Made by a program: the position numbers and the translations under genes. The notes under the pieces were generated by a model. It saw only the letters and a program-made list of their open reading frames with translations. It had not been told where the DNA came from and did no database searches. From Bog-950 sp964620645 (GTDB lineage Bacteria > Bacteroidota > Bacteroidia > Chitinophagales > LD1), in NCBI GenBank assembly GCA_964620645.1, contig CAZUHU010000196.1, positions 1-6,797 on the forward strand: DNA of 6,797 nt. Reading direction: 5' to 3'. The number at the start of each line of letters is the position of its first letter. Positions within the stretch are counted from its first letter, which is position 1. Below, one piece after another: positions 1-4,922 of this stretch.

Positions 1-1
1 C

Positions 2-358
2 AGCAGTTGGAAGTACGAAATAAAAAGCAACAGCGCAGCTCTTAAAACGCCGGCCCGGGAATACACCGGTTTATTAGAGGTAGAGGCAAAGCAGCTAAAC
101 AATAGTGATAAAAGTAAAGCAGGACAATACAACTTATTTTTTGCCAAAGGCAAGGGATTAGCCGGAAGCCTGGTGCAAGGCCAACTGCTTAATTACCTAA
201 CCGAAGTGCAGGAAGGCAAATACATATTTGCGGAAAAGACGAAGAAAAACAAAAGCAATATCCCGGCTTTAATTGTACTGTTTACTACCATTGCCACCTT
301 TATCGGCGTGGGCTGGTTTGTAAAAAAGAAAATGTTTGACCCCAAAAGTGGTAGTTAG
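2..358 (+). CDS. C-terminal part of an unidentified membrane-anchored protein (5' end outside window)
   Basis: An open frame runs from the left edge to TAG at 356-358, giving 118 visible residues and no stop, so the true start is upstream of the window. The visible part is hydrophilic for about 86 residues (many Lys, Asn, Gln). One hydrophobic helix of about 21 residues follows (roughly visible residues 87-107, IPALIVLFTT... to GWFV), then KKK and a short polar tail. By the positive-inside rule this is a single C-terminal anchor with the bulk of the protein outside the cytoplasm and about 11 residues inside. A GTG at 173 could start a 61-residue product, but the frame upstream is equally protein-like, so I treat that codon as internal. 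I do not recognise the family. The gene converges on the DinB gene with two bases between stop codons, so the transcripts probably overlap. Confidence 0.7.
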   Translation, partial: SSWKYEIKSNSAALKTPAREYTGLLEVEAKQLNNSDKSKAGQYNLFFAKGKGLAGSLVQGQLLNYLTEVQEGKYIFAEKTKKNKSNIPALIVLFTTIATFIGVGWFVKKKMFDPKSGS

Positions 359-360
359 CC

Positions 361-858
361 CTAGTTCATAGCAGGCATACCGTATTGTGTCCATTCTTCC
401 TGAGATGGGCCATAAACGCCCGGAACCTTTAAACCGCATATACGCATAATAACCTCCAACTGGCCGCGGTGATGTGCCTGATGCGTAACCAGAACGTGCA
501 GCGTAGTACCCCTCTTCCACTTTTCGCCGTACATTTCATCCTCCATCTGAAGGCTGTCGTCGTTCCATGATGAAAGAGCACTCACCAAACTGTCAGAAGC
601 CTTTTTGTAAGCATCATATATTTCTTTAGCGCTTTCGCCATTATAGTCGTGTTGAGCTTTAAGATCCACACTTAAGCCGGTTCGCTCCATCATTTCTTTA
701 AGCGTATGCGTAATGTGCCAGGCAAGGAAACCCGCACTGCGTACTTTTTCGTGTACTTTATGATTCAACATACCATCCTGCAATTGGGCAAATACTTTCA
801 GGGTAGATTGGCTTTCGTGTTTCCAATCATTTATAAAGTCTTCAAGTTTTCTGTACAT
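361..858 (-). CDS. DinB-superfamily protein (putative metal-dependent four-helix-bundle enzyme)
   Basis: This 165-residue protein has the usual length and all-helical look of the DinB/YfiT-like superfamily. Those proteins bind a divalent metal through three histidines; many characterised relatives are thiol-dependent transferases, others have no known substrate. Visible landmarks are His48 (with His51) in LAWHITHTL near the end of helix 2, and the C-terminal THQAHHRGQLEVIMR stretch with His126 and His130. His48, His126 and His130 are the likely metal triad. The tail GVYGPSQEEW is typical of the Bacteroidota branch. The start is ATG at 858. No clear ribosome-binding site is visible, which is usual for this phylum. 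It lies 42 bases downstream of the Nudix gene on the same strand with no terminator between, so the two are probably co-transcribed. The fold assignment is strong; the substrate is unknown. Confidence 0.88.
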   Translation of the reverse strand: MYRKLEDFINDWKHESQSTLKVFAQLQDGMLNHKVHEKVRSAGFLAWHITHTLKEMMERTGLSVDLKAQHDYNGESAKEIYDAYKKASDSLVSALSSWNDDSLQMEDEMYGEKWKRGTTLHVLVTHQAHHRGQLEVIMRICGLKVPGVYGPSQEEWTQYGMPAMN

Positions 859-900
859 CGCTTAAGGTTTTAGGACTGCAATTTGCGATTTTTTGCGGAG

Positions 901-1542
901 CTACTCCAACTCACGAAGCAAGTAAACCAACTCGCTAATAATAATGGCGGTTGCCCCCCATATAGTATGCCCCTGGTACGTAACTGCCGGCACTTTTACC
1001 GTGGTACCGTTAAACAGTTTAATTTCTGTTTGCATGTTTACGTTGGTATCATCTAAAAAATAAGCCAGGGGTATTTCTACCACTTTTTCCACCTCCTGCG
1101 GCTGAAGGGTAAACTGCAGGGATGCAGCGCTGTAAGCCAAAACGGGCTGCACTATAAAATTGCTTGGCGGTATATACAGTTCGCTTAGCTGGCCTAATAG
1201 TTCCAGTTCGTCGCGGTTTATGCCTATCTCCTCCTCTGCCTCGCGCAGGGCGGTGTGTATAAGGTCGGGGTCGCCTTCCTCGCGCTTACCGCCGGGAAAG
1301 CTCATTTGCCCACCATGCACGCCCTGGTAGGCATGGCGCTGGGTTAAAGCAGTGGTAAGTTGCCCCTCCCTTTCGTAAAGCAGTATTAAAACAGCGCTTA
1401 TGCGCGGGTTATAGGCGGCAATTTGCTCCTTGCTAAGCCTTGGGCGGTAGCTGGGCGCCATACGGAATTGAGCAGCCTCGCCGGGCAGGGGTTGCTGCAG
1501 GCGGTGGCGTAGTTTTTCTATGATGGCCGCTGAAAATTGCAC
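901..1542 (-). CDS. Nudix hydrolase, CoA pyrophosphatase (NudL/UPF0035) type
   Basis: This 213-residue protein carries the Nudix box, with the catalytic REAEEEIG at residues 100-107. Just before it is the CoA-specific signature of the NudL/UPF0035 group: LTQR at 66-69, GxxxFPGG at 78-85. Members split coenzyme A (or its derivatives) into 3',5'-ADP and 4'-phosphopantetheine using Mg2+ or Mn2+. Two signature positions differ from the textbook motif (His70 and Gly74 where Ser/Ala and Arg are usual), so substrate preference is less certain. The N-terminal stretch LQQPLPG...AQFRMAP is typical of Bacteroidota homologues and supports the early start. That start is GTG at 1542-1540. An in-frame TAA at 1560-1558 leaves no earlier start, and the first ATG would be residue 28. 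A -7-like box ends only four bases before the GTG, suggesting a nearly leaderless mRNA. It heads the minus-strand pair with DinB. Confidence 0.9.
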   Translation of the reverse strand: MQFSAAIIEKLRHRLQQPLPGEAAQFRMAPSYRPRLSKEQIAAYNPRISAVLILLYEREGQLTTALTQRHAYQGVHGGQMSFPGGKREEGDPDLIHTALREAEEEIGINRDELELLGQLSELYIPPSNFIVQPVLAYSAASLQFTLQPQEVEKVVEIPLAYFLDDTNVNMQTEIKLFNGTTVKVPAVTYQGHTIWGATAIIISELVYLLRELE

Positions 1543-1546
1543 GGGG

Positions 1547-1554
1547 CGAAAATA
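1547..1554 (-). promoter_or_regulatory. -7-like promoter box TATTTTCG for the Nudix gene
   Basis: The minus strand reads TATTTTCG, which matches the Bacteroidota -7 consensus TAnnTTTG at all but one defined base. Only CCCC separates it from the GTG start, so transcription would begin at or within about two bases of the start codon. No TTG is visible at the expected -33 spacing, so the call rests on the box and its placement. Confidence 0.4.
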
Positions 1555-1560
1555 ATATTA

Positions 1561-1584
1561 ACCACATAGGCAGATAGAAACATA
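1561..1584 (+). repeat. Short 8-bp-periodic repeat (three units ending ATA)
   Basis: Three consecutive octamers, ACCACATA, GGCAGATA and GAAACATA, share the ending ATA and a C or G five bases before it. They lie directly upstream of the Nudix -7 box. The array is short and could be chance on its own. It is listed because a much longer array of the same period follows the ABC-F gene. Confidence 0.35.
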
Positions 1585-1693
1585 GTGAATGGTTGAGGTT
1601 AAAAACCCAGTAAGATTAAATTGGCTGATATGTGGCTCCGTATGCCAAGGCTTTCCTAATAATACTGAATTAGCAATAAAACCCTGCTTAATT

Positions 1694-1705
1694 GGCTTAT
1701 AAGCC
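1694..1705. promoter_or_regulatory. Perfect 12-bp palindrome upstream of the ABC-F -7 box
   Basis: GGCTTATAAGCC is a perfect palindrome ending one base before the TATTTTCG box of the ABC-F gene, inside the -33/-7 spacer. A dimeric regulator could bind here. A related sequence, TTGGCTGATATG at 1621-1632, resembles TTGGCTTATAAG at 1692-1703 in 10 of 12 bases, so the site may be duplicated. No regulator is known from this sequence. Confidence 0.35.
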
Positions 1706-1706
1706 G

Positions 1707-1714
1707 TATTTTCG
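1707..1714 (+). promoter_or_regulatory. -7-like promoter box TATTTTCG for the ABC-F gene
   Basis: TATTTTCG is the same octamer used by the divergent Nudix promoter. A weak CTG occupies the -33 position at 1684-1686, with a 20-base spacer. Initiation a few bases downstream would give a leader of about 25-30 bases. That leader contains GGAGAG at 1735-1740, seven bases or fewer from the ATG, which is a usable Shine-Dalgarno sequence. Confidence 0.5.
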
Positions 1715-1746
1715 CGGCCTTTTAGCACCAATACGGAGAGAGTAAG

Positions 1747-3387
1747 ATGATTACAGTGAATAACCTATCGCTGCGCTACGGCAAGCGGGTTTTGTTTGAA
1801 GATGTAAACCTGAAGTTTACGGCAGGTAACTGCTACGGCATTATAGGTGCCAATGGCGCGGGTAAGAGTACCTTTTTGAAAATACTACAGGGCGAAATTG
1901 ACCCTACCACCGGCCAAATTGCGTTTAGCAAAGGCATGCGCACTGCGGTGTTAAAGCAGAACCACTTTGAATACGACGAAGTGCCAGTGCTGCAAACGGT
2001 ACTGATGGGCCATAAACCCCTTTGGCAGGTAATGCAGGAAAAAGAGGCTGTTTATGCCAAGGCTGATTTTAATGAGGAAGACGGCAACAAGGCAGCAGAA
2101 CTGGAACAGCTTTTCGGGGAGATGGATGGATGGAATGCGGAAAGCAGCGCTGCGGAATTACTAAGCAACCTGGGCATTGCCGAAGAGCACCATTACAAGC
2201 TATTGAAGGAGTTAGACGGTAACCAAAAGGTGCGCGTGCTTTTGGCCCAGGCCCTGTTTGGCAACCCCGACATCCTTTTTCTGGATGAGCCTACCAACGA
2301 CCTTGATGTGCACACTATTAGCTGGCTGGAGAACTTTTTGGCCGACTACGAGGGTATTATACTGGTGGTTAGCCACGACCGTCACTTTTTGGATGCCGTT
2401 TGCACTAACATAGTGGATATTGACTTTAGCAAGATGACCATTTACAGCGGTAACTATTCCTTCTGGTATCAGTCCTCACAATTAGTGGCGCGCCAAAAGG
2501 CAGATAGCAACAAAAAGGCTGAAGACCGCATAAAGGAATTGCAGGAGTTCATCCGCCGCTTCTCGGCCAATGCCAGTAAAAGCCGCCAGGCTACCAGCCG
2601 TAAAAAGGCGTTGGAAAAAATTAACCTGGAAGATATTAAGCCCAGCAGCCGCAAATACCCTGCTATAATGTTTAACAACGTTATACGCGAGGCCGGTAAT
2701 GAGATACTGGAGGTGCGCAATCTTAGCAAAACCGTAAATGGCGAATTGCTGTTCAGCAATATTACGTTTAATGTAAACCGTGGCGATAAAATTGCTTTGC
2801 TGTGTAAAAACAGCCTGGCCATAACTGCCCTATTGAACGTACTTAGCGGAGAGGATACCGACTACCAGGGCACTATACAGTGGGGCGTAACCACCAGCCG
2901 CGCCGCTATACCTAACGATAACCAACGCTACTTTGAAGCGCAGGACACTAACCTTATTGACTGGCTGCGCCAATACAGCCCCGATGAGAAGGACGAAACT
3001 TTTATACGCGGCTTTTTAGGTAAGATGCTATTTAGCGGCGAGGAAGTGTTTAAGCAGTGCAGTGTACTATCAGGCGGTGAGAAAATGCGTTGCATGTTCT
3101 CGCGTATGATGTTGATGCGTGCTAACGTTTTGTTGTTTGACGAACCTACCAACCACCTGGACCTTGAAAGCATAACGGCGCTTAACAACGGTTTAAAAGA
3201 CTTTAAAGGCACCGCCCTGTTTGCCAGCCGCGACCACGAGTTGGTAGAAACCATAGCTACACGCGTTATTGAGATAAGCCCTTACGGTATGTTAGATAAA
3301 GTGATGGAGTTTGACGAATACGTTACAAGCGAGAAAGTAGATGAGCAGCGCAAGCAGTTCTTAGGGCCGGCGTATTACCAGTTGTAA
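1747..3387 (+). CDS. ABC-F family ATPase, YbiT-like, with one degenerate ATP site
   Basis: This cytosolic protein of 546 residues has two ABC ATPase domains and no membrane segments. The family acts on ribosomes near the E site, where the inter-domain linker reaches the P-site tRNA. Domain 1 has Walker A GANGAGKST (34-42), an altered signature LDGNQ (156-160), Walker B ending LDEPTND (Glu181) and the switch His210. The charged helical linker (about 249-310) contains FIRRFSANASKSRQATSRK, closely like E. coli YbiT as I remember it. Domain 2 has a ruined Walker A (CKNSLAITA at 353-361, Ile359 replacing Lys), an intact LSGGE (441-445), Walker B FDEPTNHLD (Glu466) and Arg495 where the switch His is expected. 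So only the composite site made by Walker A1 and signature 2 looks catalytic. ATG at 1747 is supported by GGAGAG upstream. A strong terminator follows, so it is probably a single-gene unit. Resistance function is not implied. Confidence 0.95.
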   Translation: MITVNNLSLRYGKRVLFEDVNLKFTAGNCYGIIGANGAGKSTFLKILQGEIDPTTGQIAFSKGMRTAVLKQNHFEYDEVPVLQTVLMGHKPLWQVMQEKEAVYAKADFNEEDGNKAAELEQLFGEMDGWNAESSAAELLSNLGIAEEHHYKLLKELDGNQKVRVLLAQALFGNPDILFLDEPTNDLDVHTISWLENFLADYEGIILVVSHDRHFLDAVCTNIVDIDFSKMTIYSGNYSFWYQSSQLVARQKADSNKKAEDRIKELQEFIRRFSANASKSRQATSRKKALEKINLEDIKPSSRKYPAIMFNNVIREAGNEILEVRNLSKTVNGELLFSNITFNVNRGDKIALLCKNSLAITALLNVLSGEDTDYQGTIQWGVTTSRAAIPNDNQRYFEAQDTNLIDWLRQYSPDEKDETFIRGFLGKMLFSGEEVFKQCSVLSGGEKMRCMFSRMMLMRANVLLFDEPTNHLDLESITALNNGLKDFKGTALFASRDHELVETIATRVIEISPYGMLDKVMEFDEYVTSEKVDEQRKQFLGPAYYQL

Positions 3388-3389
3388 AC

Positions 3390-3477
3390 TGAGCAATATG
3401 CTGAGGCGATAACTGCGGATTGTGCTAATACGATAATTAGATAATTCTTGAATTTGCTAATAAGATAATGTAATAAT
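3390..3477 (+). repeat. Degenerate 8-bp-periodic repeat array between stop codon and terminator
   Basis: Starting two bases after the ABC-F stop codon, the sequence divides into eleven octamers. The last seven, GTGCTAAT, ACGATAAT, TAGATAAT, TCTTGAAT, TTGCTAAT, AAGATAAT and GTAATAAT (3422-3477), all end in AAT and follow roughly NNGMTAAT. The first four units are more decayed (TGAGCAAT still fits). The array stops two bases before the terminator stem. The longest pair of copies, at 3423-3437 and 3455-3469, matches at 14 of 15 bases. I recall similar octamer strings in other Sphingobacteriales intergenic regions, but cannot verify this here. Confidence 0.65.
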
Positions 3478-3479
3478 GG

Positions 3480-3507
3480 AAGGCGGCTGAAGGCCGCCTT
3501 TTGTTTT
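3480..3507 (+). terminator. Intrinsic terminator of the ABC-F gene
   Basis: A perfect 8-bp stem, AAGGCGGC (3480-3487) with GCCGCCTT (3493-3500), closes a five-base TGAAG loop. It runs directly into TTTTGTTTT. This is a textbook rho-independent terminator about 90 bases after the ABC-F stop. Confidence 0.93.
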
Positions 3508-3510
3508 GGG

Positions 3511-3625
3511 TCCACCCCCTGCCCCCGCCAGCGGGGGAGAAAACAGCCGAATTCAACGCTTCATTGGAAGTTTAGCGCTAATATCCTCCGCTGGCGGAGG
3601 TGTCTGCGAAGCGGACGGAGGTGGA
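3511..3625. repeat. REP/MITE-like palindromic element with TCCACC...GGTGGA ends
   Basis: The element is bounded by TCCACC (3511-3516) and its complement GGTGGA (3620-3625). The left half holds the palindrome CCCCCGCCAGCGGGGG (3522-3537). The right half holds CCTCCGCTGGCGGAGG (3585-3600), which is the inverted version. A second hairpin, GTCTGC-GAA-GCGGAC (3602-3616), follows it. Relative to the left palindrome, the right one has T for C in one arm and A for G in the opposite arm, so pairing is kept. The right block can also fold with CCTCCG at 3585-3590 pairing to CGGAGG at 3616-3621. About 47 bases of ordinary sequence lie between the halves. There is no transposase in the element itself. The DUF559 gene begins directly to its right. 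Confidence 0.65.
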
Positions 3626-3638
3626 TGTATTTAATTCT

Positions 3639-3646
3639 TATCTTTC
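3639..3646 (+). promoter_or_regulatory. -7-like box TATCTTTC upstream of the DUF559 gene
   Basis: TATCTTTC differs from TAnnTTTG only in the last base. It ends eight bases before the ATG at 3655, implying a leader of only a few bases. It lies downstream of the alternative ATG at 3625, which argues for the 3655 start. No -33 TTG is visible; the expected place falls in the palindromic element. Confidence 0.35.
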
Positions 3647-3654
3647 TATATCCA

Positions 3655-4071
3655 ATGGCAGAGAACACACATTCTAATAACTTATACAATAAAAATCTTC
3701 AACCTTATGCTAACAGACTGCGCAAGGAGATGACCAAAGCTGAAGCCTGTTTATGGAAGTATGTTTTGCGCGCGGGTTTGATGAAAGGCTATACCTTCCG
3801 TAGGCAAAGACCAATACTTAACTATATAGCCGATTTTGTTTGCCTTGATTTGAAGTTGATAATTGAGGTAGATGGACTAACACATAATTTTGAAGACGTA
3901 ATAGAGAGGGACAAGCAAAAGGAACTTGCTTTGCAACATGCAGGCTTTACAGTAATGCGGTTTACTGATAAAGAGGTGCTGAATGGAATAGAAAGCGTGC
4001 GTAATGCCATAGCGCTTTGGATTGAGCGCGGAGATTTGCCACCTGCAAAGCAGCGCAATCAACATAGTTAA
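3655..4071 (+). CDS. DUF559 endonuclease-domain protein (PD-(D/E)XK / Vsr-like fold)
   Basis: This 138-residue protein is a single DUF559 domain, a family placed with the Vsr-like branch of PD-(D/E)XK nucleases; no biochemical role is established. From the ATG at 3655, landmarks are MTKAEACLW (26-34) with a conserved Glu30, GYTFRRQRP (45-53), then Asp60 in YIADF and Glu71-x-Asp73 in IIEVDG, the likely metal-binding residues, followed by His77. RFT (102-104) is the last core strand. An in-frame ATG at 3625 would add MYLILIFLYP. I reject it because that ATG is the edge of the palindromic element, GGAGG is only three bases away, and homologues begin near the NLYNK segment. The gene is AT-richer than the ABC-F gene and is flanked on both sides by copies of a GC-rich palindrome. 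This suggests an acquired or mobile unit. It converges on the next gene. Confidence 0.85.
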   Translation: MAENTHSNNLYNKNLQPYANRLRKEMTKAEACLWKYVLRAGLMKGYTFRRQRPILNYIADFVCLDLKLIIEVDGLTHNFEDVIERDKQKELALQHAGFTVMRFTDKEVLNGIESVRNAIALWIERGDLPPAKQRNQHS

Positions 4072-4097
4072 TTTGCACATAGTTTGCACCTCTTGGC

Positions 4098-4114
4098 TCC
4101 CCCCGCCAGCGGGA
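4098..4114. repeat. Third copy of the CCGCCAGCGG palindrome
   Basis: CCCCCGCCAGCGGG at 4100-4113 is identical over 14 bases to 3522-3535 and in the same orientation. Here the symmetric arms are shorter (CCCGC/GCGGG), because the right arm breaks to A at 4114. It lies 27 bases after the DUF559 stop, so the gene has palindrome copies on both sides. It might also act as a weak hairpin between the convergent genes, but no T-tract follows. Confidence 0.6.
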
Positions 4115-4154
4115 CATAAATACCATTGCAGTCCAAATGTAACATGGATTGTTA

Positions 4155-4745
4155 TTAGAGCATCTGGAAAAAGGCTTTAAGAAAAACCTCATAGCCTACA
4201 CCTCCTGCCACCAGAAGGTTGATGATCGTTAAATATATTTTTACAGTATTCAATTTTACTATGTATGTATCAAAGGCAATGGGTAAAAGATTGATTACAA
4301 GAAAGAATCCCATGAATTTTAGAAAATGATACAGAAGATAAGTTGACCTCTTGACCTCAGGGTCAACCTTTATCAGATTAAAAACGCCTAAATCTTTTGT
4401 TGATTCCAAACGGTAGTAATCTTGCTTACTATTAAGATAAAAACCGCCTACTACCACCGATGGAATATATACAGTATCGCGTTCAGCTAAAAGATGTTTA
4501 CCATAATTTGTTGTTGTAATGGATTGAAACTCCCACCAATGATTGAGTTCTACTGGGCTTAGGGTATAGGATTGTTGATTGCCCTTACAAACGACCTTGA
4601 TATCACGATAATAACTATGAGGTGCACTCCCTTCAACAAAATCTGTAAACTTAAATAAATACAGTGCGAAAAGCGAAACACCAAATGTAATGTGCATGAC
4701 TAAAGAGCCACAGACAATCATTACAAATTTTATTGAAGGATGCAT
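4155..4745 (-). CDS. Unidentified three-helix membrane protein
   Basis: I do not recognise this 196-residue protein. Hydrophobic segments are seen at about 7-32 (FVMIVCG to YLFKF), 137-157 and 168-192. They leave a polar loop of about 100 residues (33-135) rich in Tyr, Ser and Thr. The N-terminal segment could be an uncleaved signal anchor. With the loop outside, the C-terminus would also be outside, but topology is uncertain. The loop contains HWWEF (69-73) and a GGFYLNSKQDYYRL stretch that suggests beta structure. The ATG at 4745 sits just after a good -33/-7 promoter, so the leader is very short. Sampled rows are about 30-42% G+C against roughly 45-55% in the ABC-F gene, so it probably has a different origin. 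It stands alone, converging on the DUF559 gene, with no visible terminator between them. Confidence 0.72.
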   Translation of the reverse strand: MHPSIKFVMIVCGSLVMHITFGVSLFALYLFKFTDFVEGSAPHSYYRDIKVVCKGNQQSYTLSPVELNHWWEFQSITTTNYGKHLLAERDTVYIPSVVVGGFYLNSKQDYYRLESTKDLGVFNLIKVDPEVKRSTYLLYHFLKFMGFFLVINLLPIAFDTYIVKLNTVKIYLTIINLLVAGGVGYEVFLKAFFQML

Positions 4746-4751
4746 TTTATA

Positions 4752-4780
4752 TAAATATAATACTTATGCAGTAAAGACAA
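4752..4780 (-). promoter_or_regulatory. Promoter (TTG-N18-TATATTTA) of the three-helix membrane protein
   Basis: On the minus strand TTG (4780-4778) is followed after 18 bases by TATATTTA (4759-4752), seven of eight spaced positions of TAnnTTTG. The start codon at 4745 is only six bases beyond the box, so the mRNA would be almost leaderless. The promoter begins four bases after the T-tract of the upstream terminator, so the two units are tightly packed. Confidence 0.5.
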
Positions 4781-4784
4781 ACAC

Positions 4785-4814
4785 AAAAAACCGCCACAGA
4801 AAAATCTATGGCGG
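4785..4814 (-). terminator. Intrinsic terminator for the lipoprotein transcript
   Basis: Read on the minus strand, CCGCCA (4814-4809) pairs with TGGCGG (4796-4791). A single mismatch and an AGA/TCT inner stem follow, closing a four-base loop. Six T residues (4790-4785) come next. The orientation fits the minus-strand lipoprotein gene whose stop is at 4923. Confidence 0.88.
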
Positions 4815-4819
4815 CAAAA

Positions 4820-4895
4820 ACGCAGGCTATGATTGCCCGTGAAAATTTAGAATTTGGTCATTCCCCCCTAGAACGCACCGGCAACAAGCCTGCGT
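4820..4895 (-). other. Nested inverted repeat, candidate structured RNA in the 3' region of the lipoprotein transcript
   Basis: ACGCAGGCT (4820-4828) and AGCCTGCGT (4887-4895) are perfect 9-base complements. Inside them, TTGCCCGTG (4833-4841) and CACCGGCAA (4876-4884) pair at 8 of 9 positions, separated from the outer stem by a 4/2 internal loop. The remaining 34-base apical part contains AAATTTAGAATTT and a C6 run. On the minus strand the outer stem is followed by TTTTT, so it could itself terminate transcription, with the second terminator only a few bases beyond. I do not recognise an Rfam family. It may be a 3'-UTR structure or an independent small RNA. Confidence 0.55.
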
Positions 4896-4922
4896 ATGTG
4901 TTTATGTGATGGTTAGCTTGTG

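Noticed and set aside
2469..3254. Minus-strand open frames of 117 and 108 residues inside the ABC-F gene
   Set aside because: They are antisense shadows of a gene with strong motifs on the other strand and show Ser/Leu/Arg-rich composition typical of such shadows.
3625..3654. Upstream ATG adding ten hydrophobic residues to the DUF559 protein
   Set aside because: The ATG is the boundary of the palindromic element, GGAGG is too close to serve it, the -7-like box lies downstream of it, and the DUF559 domain does not need the extension.
4098..4114. Terminator for the convergent DUF559 and membrane-protein genes
   Set aside because: The stem is short with a two-base symmetric centre and no T-tract follows on either strand; it matches the nearby repeat family better.
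3822..4192. Minus-strand open frames opposite the DUF559 gene and the gap after it
   Set aside because: Overlapping antisense frames without protein-like character; the DUF559 motifs fix the plus strand as coding.
4820..4895. Integron attC site
   Set aside because: The nested inverted repeat is suggestive, but there is no RYYYAAC/GTTRRRY core pair at the ends, no cassette layout and no integrase in view.
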